The notes beneath the pieces are model-generated. The model was not told where the DNA came from. It saw only the letters and a program-made list of their open reading frames with translations, and did not search any database. From the NCBI RefSeq assembly GCF_000305935.1, contig NC_018870.1:2527001-2591000 (forward strand): 64,000 nt of DNA. The letters are read 5' to 3'. The translations under genes were made by a program, and so were the position numbers. Below are positions 16,736 to 24,672 of the stretch, in pieces (position 1 is the stretch's first letter; every line of letters begins with the position of its first letter). Source of the stretch: Thermacetogenium phaeum DSM 12270 (GTDB taxonomy: Bacteria; Bacillota; DSM-12270; Thermacetogeniales; Thermacetogeniaceae).

Positions 16736-16792
16736 TGAAACAAAAACCACGAAGATCTTCCCCCTTCCGGCAGGGCACAAGACCTTCGTGGT
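16736..16792 (-). promoter_or_regulatory. Leader hairpin B
   Basis: Same ACCACGAAGGTCT/AGATCTTCGTGGT stem as hairpin A with TTTTTGTTT after it. It leads the relic ATPase, SBP and methyltransferase unit. Confidence 0.7.
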
Positions 16793-16964
16793 CCCTTATC
16801 GACAATATTCTTGATGCTGCCAGTTCAAAAACCACAAGCAAGGGACGGCTTCTGCCGCCTCTTTTTGCTGAGTTTACTTCGACACGAAACAGAAAATTCC
16901 TGCGCAGGATGCCGTAAAAAAACCGCTTCCGTCCCGATATTTTTCAGTCGGTGCCGGCAGCGCA
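16736..16964. repeat. Repeat R2
   Basis: About 229-bp near-identical copy of 12066-12293. The flanks differ immediately outside. It joins a copied regulatory region to a copied, deleted ATPase gene. Confidence 0.9.
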
Positions 16965-17104
16965 ACACCTAAGAGCACAACTCTGCCGCAAAATAAAAAT
17001 GCCCCTGGTAACTTATCCGTTCCCGTAAGGATAAAGCGCCCGACCATTATCTGCAACGGCAAGTAAAAGCCACAGGTATAGATAGAGTTAAAAGAGCAAT
17101 CACA

Positions 17105-17848
17105 TCAAGACACAATTTTGCGCTTAAAAACCCCGGCTGCAATTACCGCCGTAATCACAGCCAGGCTCCACACATAGAGGCAGTGCAGGAAAGGGGCATT
17201 GCTCCTCATCCCCTCCACAGCCTGTGTCAGAGGAATGAGTTCCAGCAAAAAACGGATGGCCTGGGGGAAAACGTCCAGCGGGAAGAACACCCCGCACAGG
17301 AAGGAAAGCGGCAGTATAATCAATGTATTGGTGGCGCTGAAAATGTGGGGATCGGTATGGATGACGCCGCTGATTATTCCCAGGGATACAAAGAAAATTC
17401 CCAGTCCAACCGTAAAACCAAGGAGCCATCCCAGGGAAATTGTAAGACCGGGTACCACGAGCATGGCCATCAGCACAAAGCAGCCCGCAGCAAAAAGAGA
17501 AATCAGTGTCCCGGCAATCAGGTAGCCCGCTACTGCTTCCAGAGGGTAGATAGGGGCCACCATCATCAACAACTCCAGGTACTTGTCTACCTGCCTGGAA
17601 ATCCAGATCTCCGTGCTGAAGTGGGTGTAGCTGGCCTGCATTACGGAAATCATCAGTACACCGGGGAAGATGTATTCAAAATAGGCGCTCTCACCCGCCT
17701 GGGTAAGTGCCCCCACCCCCAGGCCAAAGCCAAAAAGATATAAAGCGGGAGAAAGCAGTGTCCGGACAGCAAAGTAGGGAAAGTGGATCAGATAATCATA
17801 GAGCACATATTCACAGGTAACACCGATGGCACGAATAGATCTGCGCAA
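17105..17848 (-). CDS. ABC-2 type exporter permease
   Basis: 247-residue membrane protein with about six helices of the ABC2_membrane/DrrB-NodJ type (FGFGLGVGALTQ, LSFLCGVFFPLDVFP). TTG start behind a GGGAGG SD, four bases after the ATPase stop. It forms an exporter with the ATPase at 17852-18781 at the 3' end of the RiPP-like operon, presumably exporting the mature product and giving immunity where needed. Confidence 0.85.
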   Translation of the reverse strand: MRRSIRAIGVTCEYVLYDYLIHFPYFAVRTLLSPALYLFGFGLGVGALTQAGESAYFEYIFPGVLMISVMQASYTHFSTEIWISRQVDKYLELLMMVAPIYPLEAVAGYLIAGTLISLFAAGCFVLMAMLVVPGLTISLGWLLGFTVGLGIFFVSLGIISGVIHTDPHIFSATNTLIILPLSFLCGVFFPLDVFPQAIRFLLELIPLTQAVEGMRSNAPFLHCLYVWSLAVITAVIAAGVFKRKIVS

Positions 17849-17851
17849 GCC

Positions 17852-18781
17852 TTAATCCTCCCTCCCGGTCACTTCCAGGAAGACCTCCTCCAGTGAGGCA
17901 TCCCTTAAAGAAATACTTAAAGGTTGGAGCCTTAGGCAGATCTCTTGGACAAAATCACCCACCCGTTGCGGGCTACTATCAAGGGCAACCTCTACTGTTG
18001 TCCCACGGCTCTTACAGTTCTTCACGCCCGGGAAAGCACACAGCCATTCTTTTTCCTCAAGGGTAAGTTGACGATAGAGGTCCACGGTCAGAAGCCGTGC
18101 TACATCAACAATTTGGCGCAGTTCCCCAGGCCCACCCTCGGCAACCAGCCTTCCCTTCTTGATAATCAGGATCCTGTCGCAGAGTTGCTCCGCTTCCTCA
18201 AGGTAATGGGTAATCAGCAGTATGCTCTTACCGCGGCTCTTTAGATCTCTGATCATTTCCCAGAGTTCCCGGCGGGCATGCACATCCAGCCCGGTGGTGG
18301 GCTCGTCCAGCAAAAGTAAAGGAGGATCGTTGATCATCGCCCTGGCAAAAAGAATCTTCTTTCTCATCCCACCGGAGAGGTGGTCTCCGTTTTTCCTGCG
18401 GTGCTCCAGAAGATCCGCCCATTCCAGGGCACGGCGCGCCTTCTCCATTGCTGCCCTGCGGGGTAAGCCGTACAGGCGGGCGTAAAAGTAGAGGTCTTGC
18501 TCGATGCTATAGTGGGCGTTGAAGCTGAAGTCCTGGGTGCAGACTCCAAAAAGGCCCTTGGTTTTGATGGGGTCTGCCACGGCGTCGATTCCGGCAATAA
18601 AGACTCGTCCGGCGGATGGCCTGTAGAGGCCGGTAATAATCCTTAAGGTAGTAGTCTTTCCGGCCCCATTGGGCCCCAGAAAACCCAGCGCTTCTCCCTC
18701 ATTCAAGTCAAAATTGAGGTCGTCCAACACCTTCTGGCCGTTGAAATATTTGGTCAGGCCTCTAACTTCCAGCACCTTCAT
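17852..18781 (-). CDS. ABC exporter ATPase (DrrA/NodI type)
   Basis: 309 residues: Walker A GPNGAGKTTTLRI, signature LSGGMRKKILFARAM, Walker B LLLLDEPTTGLD, switch ITHYLEEAE, and the C-terminal DASLEEVFLEVTGRE typical of ABC-2 export ATPases. The ATG overlaps the stop of the radical SAM-like gene (ATGA), so expression is coupled to maturation genes. The partner permease follows directly. Confidence 0.9.
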   Translation of the reverse strand: MKVLEVRGLTKYFNGQKVLDDLNFDLNEGEALGFLGPNGAGKTTTLRIITGLYRPSAGRVFIAGIDAVADPIKTKGLFGVCTQDFSFNAHYSIEQDLYFYARLYGLPRRAAMEKARRALEWADLLEHRRKNGDHLSGGMRKKILFARAMINDPPLLLLDEPTTGLDVHARRELWEMIRDLKSRGKSILLITHYLEEAEQLCDRILIIKKGRLVAEGGPGELRQIVDVARLLTVDLYRQLTLEEKEWLCAFPGVKNCKSRGTTVEVALDSSPQRVGDFVQEICLRLQPLSISLRDASLEEVFLEVTGRED

Positions 18782-19683
18782 TTTTCAGACAACCTTCCAG
18801 AGGAAAAGTAGGGGCAGTAGTAGTCCTTCCCAGATACAGTCTTATTGGCCGGGCAGCCCCCGCCACAGATAGAAAAGAGCTCACAAATACGGCAGGTCTC
18901 ATTCATTGCCGCTACCTTTTCCCGAACTGTCCTCCATGCTCCTGCGATGTCTTCCTCCAGCCAGCAAAAGGGATGGGGAAAATGGGGACACGGTTTCACT
19001 TCTCCCTTTGCTCCGATGAACATGGCCAGCCTGCCGCCAGGACACAGATTGGGCCATCCCATTAAACCTAGCAAGGGCACATCTATAATGATATCCGTTA
19101 AAGGGAGCCTGCAAAGTTCTTTAAGCACCAGATGATAAGACTGGACATCCAGGGCATACTCATGCTGCCGGGGGACAACAAAGATGTTTGGTGTGAAGTC
19201 AAACCTGTGACACCAGTCAAGTACAGCCGTTGTTTCCCCGGAGTTTTCTCTACAAACGGGAAAAACTAAAATTTTCTCACCGGAATAATTTTCGGCCAGC
19301 CATTCGCCGAATTCGATTGTCTTCCAGAAACTGTGCTCCTCACCGGTGATCCGGTTATGCAGGTCAGGATTCAATGAAAAAAGACGCAAGCGGACTTGTT
19401 GAACATAATCCAGCCGCGGCCGTTCCTGAAAGACACAAAGTGTATCCACCGATGTGAGCCACCCCTTGTTCCTGGCCAGAGAAATGATTTCGCCAAAACG
19501 CAAATCTAAAAACGGCTCCCCTCCGGTTAAGACGAGAACACCTTTGTCATTGCTTGATTCAATATAATCGCAAACGCAGCGGTAGACCTGGTTGCTCAAA
19601 GGTTTGGTCCTCAAGGGTAACATTGATAATTCATTCAAGGCAAGGGCAAGAATAAAAGGACGGTTAAGTATTGCATCCTGCAT
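18778..19683 (-). CDS. Radical SAM-like SPASM protein lacking the CxxxCxxC motif
   Basis: 301 residues. The SAM-binding GGEPFLDL and a C-terminal cysteine-rich SPASM region (CPHFPHPFC, CRICELFSICGGGC, YYCPYF) are present. The place of the cluster-binding triad reads ALNELSMLPLRT, with no cysteines. It therefore should not hold the SAM-cleaving cluster but could still carry auxiliary Fe-S clusters. Likely a partner or scaffold for the active enzyme encoded at 19690-20640. Its start is six bases after that gene. The pairing of an active and a cysteine-less SPASM protein with a PqqD protein recalls GeoRSP-type gene sets. Confidence 0.75.
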   Translation of the reverse strand: MQDAILNRPFILALALNELSMLPLRTKPLSNQVYRCVCDYIESSNDKGVLVLTGGEPFLDLRFGEIISLARNKGWLTSVDTLCVFQERPRLDYVQQVRLRLFSLNPDLHNRITGEEHSFWKTIEFGEWLAENYSGEKILVFPVCRENSGETTAVLDWCHRFDFTPNIFVVPRQHEYALDVQSYHLVLKELCRLPLTDIIIDVPLLGLMGWPNLCPGGRLAMFIGAKGEVKPCPHFPHPFCWLEEDIAGAWRTVREKVAAMNETCRICELFSICGGGCPANKTVSGKDYYCPYFSSGRLSEK

Positions 19684-19689
19684 CCACTA

Positions 19690-20640
19690 TCACCTTTCCA
19701 GCCAGCACAAGGGGTCTGAAGCCAAATAATCACCCGTTCGTGCCCAGGCATCGGCACGACACCCACGGCAGATGCTAATGTATTCACAGCCAGAGCATTT
19801 TCCTTTTAAGTTATGCCAATTGCGCAAGCTCTCAAACAAACGGGAGTTAAGCCAGATTTCTTTTAAACTCTGCTCTTTTAAATTGCCGGCAGGGATTCTT
19901 AACTTTACACAGGGGTAAACATCCATTTCGGGGGAAATGCCAATACCGGCAACTCCGGCGGTGCATCCACCAGTTATTTTATTCGGTCTGCGGTTCTCTT
20001 TCTTTTTCTCGTTAAACCAGAAGCTCAAGGGATCGTCATTGAGTATACCGTAATTCATGGCCTCCCTAAGCACATCCTTCCAAATAAGGGGATCATCCAA
20101 CGGATCAAGACCGTTACAACCGAAACCGCACATGCGCCCCATTTTAGGCACCGCGCCTACATCATTAGCGATCCGAACAATAGAACTTAATTGCCGGTAA
20201 TTGGACTGATTTACGGTGCAGAGAAAGGATACCGGTACGCTCCCTCTCAAATAGCGAGCAGCATCCACCGCTTTTTCAAAAACACCTGTCCCTCTAATCG
20301 CATCATGAGTGTCCGCATCGCCATCCAGGCTGATCTGGACCTCATCGAAGACGCCAAAGAAATCCCGGGGAAATTCCCTGACCAGGGTACCGTTGGTGGT
20401 CAGCAAAAGTTTTTGACAAACTCCCTTGAGTTCTCGTGCCAGGTAAAATACATCCCTTGACAGCAGCGGCTCCCCACCTGAAACTGTAATGAAGTGCGGC
20501 TTGATCTCTGCAAGTTGTTTTAATAACAGTGAAAAGTCATGAAGATCCTCAGGAGTATCATTACCCCGGTAGCAGTGACTGCAAGATAAATTGCATCTCC
20601 CGGTAATCTCAATTGTCACGAGGTGCAGGCCTAATCCCAT
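19690..20640 (-). CDS. Radical SAM/SPASM maturase
   Basis: About 316 residues with CNLSCSHC near the N terminus, ITVSGGEPLL, and a SPASM domain (CTAGVAGIGI, YPCVKL, CSGCEYISICRGCRADA). I start it at ATG 20640 because AGGGGGAAGG lies just upstream and the longer frame would overlap the PqqD-like gene. It lies directly after PqqD and before the cysteine-less homologue. Expected to modify the candidate precursor by a radical reaction. Confidence 0.88.
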   Translation of the reverse strand: MGLGLHLVTIEITGRCNLSCSHCYRGNDTPEDLHDFSLLLKQLAEIKPHFITVSGGEPLLSRDVFYLARELKGVCQKLLLTTNGTLVREFPRDFFGVFDEVQISLDGDADTHDAIRGTGVFEKAVDAARYLRGSVPVSFLCTVNQSNYRQLSSIVRIANDVGAVPKMGRMCGFGCNGLDPLDDPLIWKDVLREAMNYGILNDDPLSFWFNEKKKENRRPNKITGGCTAGVAGIGISPEMDVYPCVKLRIPAGNLKEQSLKEIWLNSRLFESLRNWHNLKGKCSGCEYISICRGCRADAWARTGDYLASDPLCWLER

Positions 20641-20668
20641 GGCAAACGCCTTCCCCCTGGGAATTTCT

Positions 20669-20893
20669 CTAAAGCTTGACCAGTCCTTTTCCTGCCAGCT
20701 GATTAAGAAAGTCTGAAATCTCCTCGTAGGCTTTTTCTCGCGGAACAGCATAATTGTTAATTACCAACTCAACCATGTCATTTACTGTATGTTTACCATC
20801 ACATAAATGCCAGATCTCAGCAGCATAGCTTCCCAGCACAATAAGCTGGTGCCCACGATAGAGGACCAGTTTATCGTCCTCCTGACGCTCCAT
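20669..20893 (-). CDS. PqqD-like peptide chaperone (RiPP recognition element)
   Basis: 74 residues of the PqqD fold: a beta part (KLVLYRGHQLIVLGSYAAEI) followed by WHLCDGKHTVNDMVELV and a helical end (YEEISDFLNQLAGKGLVKL). Such proteins bind leader peptides and present them to radical SAM enzymes. The ATG overlaps the stop of the upstream radical SAM gene (TAATG); a longer frame to 20947 exists but lacks support. It sits between two radical SAM genes, the key marker that this is a RiPP system. Confidence 0.85.
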   Translation of the reverse strand: MERQEDDKLVLYRGHQLIVLGSYAAEIWHLCDGKHTVNDMVELVINNYAVPREKAYEEISDFLNQLAGKGLVKL

Positions 20894-21915
20894 TACATCT
20901 GCACACTTTTGCTTCGGACAACAATCGGGCAGTAAGGATCCGAACATAAATAATCCCCCTCCAGAAAATAAGCCAGGCCGCGGCAGCCTCCCCGGCAGTC
21001 ATCCCGGTATTCGCAGGAAGCACAGGTTCCTTTAAGCAGTGCCGGGTTGCGCAGCGCCTTCAGCACTGGGGAATTGTTCCAGACATCGCTGATAGAATCA
21101 CGGTAAACATTTCCGATTGGAAGTTCCTCCAGATACGAGCAGGGGAAAATATCTCCGCTTGAGTTAATCCAGAGACGCAGATAGCCAGCTTCGCATGGGG
21201 AAGGTCGTCGTTTTTCTGGAGGAAGAAAAAGGAACTCCCAGGGAAAATGGATGCTGATATTATTTCGAAAAGCTTCTCTCCAACTTTGTCGCTCTCTAAT
21301 AAGATTATGAAATTCGTCTGGCGAAAACATGTTCTCGGTACAATTTTTTCCCCTTCCCAACGGGGCAAACGGTAAAAACCTGATACCATAGAGATTAAAA
21401 GGCAAAAGAAATTGTATAAACTCTGGAATGGTTTTTATGTTTTTCTTGTTTAAAACACAGGATACCGATACATTGAATCCGGCATTTTTTAACAACTTTA
21501 TTGCTTCAACTGCGGTGTAAAATGTATATGCCGGACGAAAATAGCCATGTATTTCCGGAGAGTGACCATCAAGGCTCACGCCCACCTCAAAAGAATCGCG
21601 GTAATTCAAAATTCTTGTAAAAGCTGCCATCATCTCAGGAACAAGCGTACCATTGGTTACAAAAGACACTTTAAACCCGCCAATTAGAGCATACTCACAT
21701 ACATCAAACAGTCTTTCGTAAAGAAGAGGCTCACCACCGCCGAATATTAATCTTTTAACCCCCATGTTTCTTGCGGCATTTATAATTGAAATAAGTTTTT
21801 CGTACGGAAAGACGTTTTTTTCTGTATTCGCATCTGCTGAACAATGTCGACAATCAAGATTACATTGAGAAGTAAGTTCAATGCACAACATTAAAGGACT
21901 CTTTGGAATATACAA
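20893..21915 (-). CDS. Radical SAM/SPASM maturase
   Basis: About 340 residues with CNLDCRHC, IFGGGEPLL, and a full SPASM domain (SPCEAGYLRLW, FPCSYLEELP, CASCEYRDDCRGGC, CSDPYC). I prefer the TTG at 21915: AAGGGGGTG sits six bases before it, and it aligns with the start of the homologue at 4813. The ATG at 21933 has no SD. First maturase after the precursor, separated from it by a hairpin. Confidence 0.88.
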   Translation of the reverse strand: MYIPKSPLMLCIELTSQCNLDCRHCSADANTEKNVFPYEKLISIINAARNMGVKRLIFGGGEPLLYERLFDVCEYALIGGFKVSFVTNGTLVPEMMAAFTRILNYRDSFEVGVSLDGHSPEIHGYFRPAYTFYTAVEAIKLLKNAGFNVSVSCVLNKKNIKTIPEFIQFLLPFNLYGIRFLPFAPLGRGKNCTENMFSPDEFHNLIRERQSWREAFRNNISIHFPWEFLFLPPEKRRPSPCEAGYLRLWINSSGDIFPCSYLEELPIGNVYRDSISDVWNNSPVLKALRNPALLKGTCASCEYRDDCRGGCRGLAYFLEGDYLCSDPYCPIVVRSKSVQM

Positions 21916-21955
21916 ATTGAACACCCCCTTCATGGGCCGTCAAATGAAGTATGGG

Positions 21956-21980
21956 AGGGGTGGAGATTGCCCCCACCCCT
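21956..21980 (-). promoter_or_regulatory. Hairpin between precursor and maturase genes
   Basis: A perfect 8-bp stem (plus strand AGGGGTGG / CCACCCCT) with a nine-base loop, eight bases after the precursor stop. No U-tract follows. Such hairpins after precursor genes often raise precursor over enzyme levels by partial termination or by protecting a 3' end. Confidence 0.6.
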
Positions 21981-21987
21981 TCAGAGT

Positions 21988-22104
21988 TCAGTCTTCTTCT
22001 GGATCCGACATTTCTACCTGAGTCATTGCTCCTGAAACCCCTGAATTGTGATTATGCATGCACCCTGCAAAGTTGAATTCTTCCAATTCTAGCCTCCATT
22101 CCAC
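21988..22104 (-). CDS. Candidate RiPP precursor peptide (38 residues)
   Basis: A small frame too short for routine calling. The GTG start lies eight bases after AAAGGGGG; a GTG nine bases further upstream is in frame but too close to the SD. The N-terminal third is acidic and amphipathic (MEWRLELEEF, leader-like). Next comes FAGCMHNHNSGVSGA with one Cys, two His, two Asn and small residues (core-like), then an acidic tail (SDPEED). It sits between the SBP gene and the first maturase in one operon with PqqD, the usual precursor position. I do not recognise the family. The Cys/His-rich core could bind a metal or be crosslinked. Confidence 0.7.
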   Translation of the reverse strand: MEWRLELEEFNFAGCMHNHNSGVSGAMTQVEMSDPEED

Positions 22105-22170
22105 TTTAAACACCCCCTTTCTGTTGGTTGTTTACTGCAAATCTTTTATCTGCGATCTTCAACCTTTTAT

Positions 22171-23760
22171 TCACTCTTCCCATCTTACGTTGACCAGCAA
22201 GTTATCAGAGTCACCATTGTAAAACATCCCATAATACGGGAACGGAGAAAAGTTTTTTACGTTTTTCTTGGCTACAACTACATGTTTTTGAAAGACTACA
22301 GGATAGAGGCCTACGAGTTCATCAATAGCTCTTTTTTGGGCCGTCTTGTATTTCTGAGCTGCTCCCTTGAAATCTTTTCTGGATTCCAGTTCCATTCCTT
22401 TCTCAATGAGTTTATCAACTTCGGCGTCCTTAATCCGGTGAAATCCCAGCAAACCGCTCTTACTATAAAAATGGTCGTAAAGCATGGTGCTTGAACTACC
22501 CCAAAAAATTCCTGTAGCATCTAAACATACATCGTAATTTCCTTTTTCCAAAATTACTTCGTCATAAGCTGCGGCTTCTAAAGTTACGATCTTTGTTTTA
22601 ATGCCGATTTCTTCAAAGCTAGAGGCAATTGTTTCTGCAATACTTTTATATTCTGCTTCAGATGCAAAATATGGAAATATTATTTCTATATTCTTACCGT
22701 TTTTATCAATGTAACCGTCATTATTGCTATCGGAGTAACCGGATTCTTCAAGCAATTTCTTGGCTTCTACTGGATTATATGGAAATCCCTGATATTCGTC
22801 TTCAATTGAATACAGCAGTCCTTTGGGAATTAATGAGTTAGCAGGGTCTGCGGTTCCGTAATAGATCTCCTTTGCAATATTTTCCTTATCGACAGCCATA
22901 CACAGTGCTTTCCTAAAGTTGATATCCTTTATATATGGCTTACTAAAGTTAAACATTAAAAACGGAAGGCCTTTAAAAGCATAAAAGGTGTTATATTCCT
23001 TTTCCAATTCCTTGAGAGATGGAAGAGAAGGATATACAGCTACATCAACATCTCCTGTCTTCAAAGCCAATATCCTTGTATTTGGATCAGGCACGATTTT
23101 AAACACTACCCTCTTAAAAAAGGGTTTTTCGCCCCAGTAGTTTTCGTTGCGTTCTACAATTACATACTGGTCTTTTGCTTCTTCTTTAAATTTAAAGGGG
23201 CCGGTACCGACGATTTCGCCCTTATTAAAGGCGTCCGGATCCATGGCCACAATAGATGGATGTGTCATCAAGTACGGCAGGAATGGATAAGGTCTGAGTG
23301 TTTTTATTTCCAGAGTATACTTATCAACAATTTTAAAGGAGTTATGATCCACAACCTCCTTGACCCTTTCGTATACATAACCTTTTTTCATCATATCCAG
23401 ATAAACGGTGAAAGCAAACTTGGCTGACTCAGCATCAAATTCCTTGCCGTTGTGAAATTTTACCCCTTTACGCAGGTTAAATCTCCAGGTTAGATCATCC
23501 AGTCGTTCCCAAGAAGTGACAAGCCCTGGCTGGATTTCCAGTTTTTTATTAAGAAAAAGAAGTGGTTCAAAGACCTGTGTACAAGTTGCAACTCCAAGAC
23601 CTTCCGGCGGTTTTTTAGCTGTATACCTGTCCAAAGCAATAACCAGTTCATCTTTTGTCTCCGCTTGCCTGGCCACCGGTTTTCCCTTACAACCGGCAAC
23701 CGAAAAAGCAATTGCTATAATAAGAATAATGGACAGCAAATGCCTGCCAGATCGTCGCAT
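22171..23760 (-). CDS. SBP_bac_5 lipoprotein, first gene of the RiPP-like operon
   Basis: About 529 residues with a lipobox signal (AIAFSVAGC), the family-5 fold (WRFNLRKGVKFHNGKEF, GPFKFKEEAKDQYVIVERN, ALCMAVDKENIA). The ATG at 23760 was chosen over GTG 23769 because AGGGAG lies nine bases upstream. A binding protein as the first gene of a peptide-maturation operon is unusual. The peptide precursor gene starts 66 bases after its stop. It suggests that the mature peptide, or its complex, is recaptured outside the cell for import. Confidence 0.9.
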   Translation of the reverse strand: MRRSGRHLLSIILIIAIAFSVAGCKGKPVARQAETKDELVIALDRYTAKKPPEGLGVATCTQVFEPLLFLNKKLEIQPGLVTSWERLDDLTWRFNLRKGVKFHNGKEFDAESAKFAFTVYLDMMKKGYVYERVKEVVDHNSFKIVDKYTLEIKTLRPYPFLPYLMTHPSIVAMDPDAFNKGEIVGTGPFKFKEEAKDQYVIVERNENYWGEKPFFKRVVFKIVPDPNTRILALKTGDVDVAVYPSLPSLKELEKEYNTFYAFKGLPFLMFNFSKPYIKDINFRKALCMAVDKENIAKEIYYGTADPANSLIPKGLLYSIEDEYQGFPYNPVEAKKLLEESGYSDSNNDGYIDKNGKNIEIIFPYFASEAEYKSIAETIASSFEEIGIKTKIVTLEAAAYDEVILEKGNYDVCLDATGIFWGSSSTMLYDHFYSKSGLLGFHRIKDAEVDKLIEKGMELESRKDFKGAAQKYKTAQKRAIDELVGLYPVVFQKHVVVAKKNVKNFSPFPYYGMFYNGDSDNLLVNVRWEE

Positions 23761-23841
23761 CCTAATCACTCCCTGAAAATAACATCAGTTCTCGGGTGAT
23801 CCCATCTCAAAAACAGAAATTCTCCATCTTTCACCCCTTTC

Positions 23842-23900
23842 AAGAACAAAAACCACGAAAGCCCTGCCCATCCTTCTGCATGGCAGATGACCTTCGTGGT
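23842..23900 (-). promoter_or_regulatory. Leader hairpin F ahead of the RiPP-like operon
   Basis: ACCACGAAGG pairs with CTTTCGTGGT (G-U allowed), an inner CTGCC/GGCAG stem sits inside, and TTTTTGTTCTT follows. It differs from A-C in all inner sequence but keeps the outer stem. Confidence 0.7.
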
Positions 23901-23916
23901 CTTCTTATTTGGCCAA

Positions 23917-23945
23917 ATTGTATCATAAAAATTTATCGCAATAAA
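23917..23945 (-). promoter_or_regulatory. Promoter of the RiPP-like operon
   Basis: Extended -10 TGATACAAT (rc of 23917-23925) with a poor -35, TTTATT, 17 bases upstream. Transcription would begin within a few bases of hairpin F, so the hairpin is essentially the 5' end of the message. Confidence 0.5.
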
Positions 23946-24041
23946 ATCTTTTGTTGTCCAATCTATAGGTGATATCTGGATAAGTCTCTATATTTTTCTT
24001 GTTTTCTAGTAATTTCTATTATTATCGCTTTCAATTCTGTT

Positions 24042-24156
24042 TTATGTGGTTGACGCAGTTTCGACATACACGGCATCATCTTTCGTGAGGAGCTTCACTG
24101 TCCAAAAACACTCCTCATGCTTCTGTTGCCATGCTGCTACCCAGTTCAAGCTCCAC
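24042..24156 (-). pseudogene. Frameshifted, deleted methyltransferase relic
   Basis: It starts GTG GAG CTT like the methyltransferase at 5929 and, after a one-base shift, reads NWVAAWQQKHEECFWTVKLL, matching DWAAVWHQKRENYFW. It then jumps to a C-terminal-like LLTKDDAVYVETA and stops. More than 200 codons are missing. A third copy of the methyltransferase family, now dead. Confidence 0.7.
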
Positions 24157-24171
24157 TTTCACAACATCCTT

Positions 24172-24288
24172 TCACTGTAGCAGCCCCTGGGTGGTTTTGA
24201 GGTCAACCTTGTCCACTGCCCGGATTGAACCCCCGGGACCCGGAAATTCCACCGACAGGTTCCTGATAAGAAGCAAATTGGAATCCAC
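24172..24288 (-). pseudogene. Truncated OppD N terminus (duplicate)
   Basis: The first 30 codons are identical to the OppD-like gene at 11997 through VDKVDL. Then the sequence diverges (KTTQGLLQ) and stops. All ATPase motifs are absent. It is part of repeat R3 and lies just ahead of the methyltransferase relic. Confidence 0.85.
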
Positions 24289-24542
24289 TATCAAACACCC
24301 CACCTGACAGCTTAAAAAAAGCCCCCGCCTACCCCTTCCCTTGCGGAGTAGGCACTGAAATAAAAAACCACGAAGATCTCCCCCTTCCGGCAGGGCACAA
24401 GACCTTCGTGGTCCCTTATCGACAATATTCTTGATGCTGCCAGTTCAAAAACCACAAGCAAGGGACGGCTTCTGCCGCCTCTTTTTGCTGAGTTTACTTC
24501 GACACGAAACAGAAAATTCCTGCGCAGGATGCCGTAAAAAAA
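24201..24542. repeat. Repeat R3 (342 bp)
   Basis: Collinear without gaps with 11910-12251: OppD start, second terminator-like hairpin, leader hairpin and upstream region. Flanks are unrelated. Confidence 0.92.
24357..24412 (-). promoter_or_regulatory. Leader hairpin C (in R3)
   Basis: Identical to hairpin A. It now leads only the truncated OppD and methyltransferase relics. Confidence 0.7.
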
Positions 24543-24601
24543 TTACTTCTCTAGAGAAAAATGAATGATAAATGGGCTCTAACTTTTTTACAGGCGTATG
24601 G

Positions 24602-24640
24602 TATACTTTTACTGAGAGGAGTGATGCGCTGCCGCTCCTC
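24602..24640 (+). promoter_or_regulatory. Possible promoter and operator of the Uma2 gene
   Basis: A -10-like TATACT at 24602-24607, without a clear -35, is followed by an inverted repeat GAGGAG/CTCCTC spanning 24617-24640, where a repressor could bind. Confidence 0.35.
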
Positions 24641-24672
24641 ACTTTTAAAATTATCGCCCCGGAGGTGATTTC

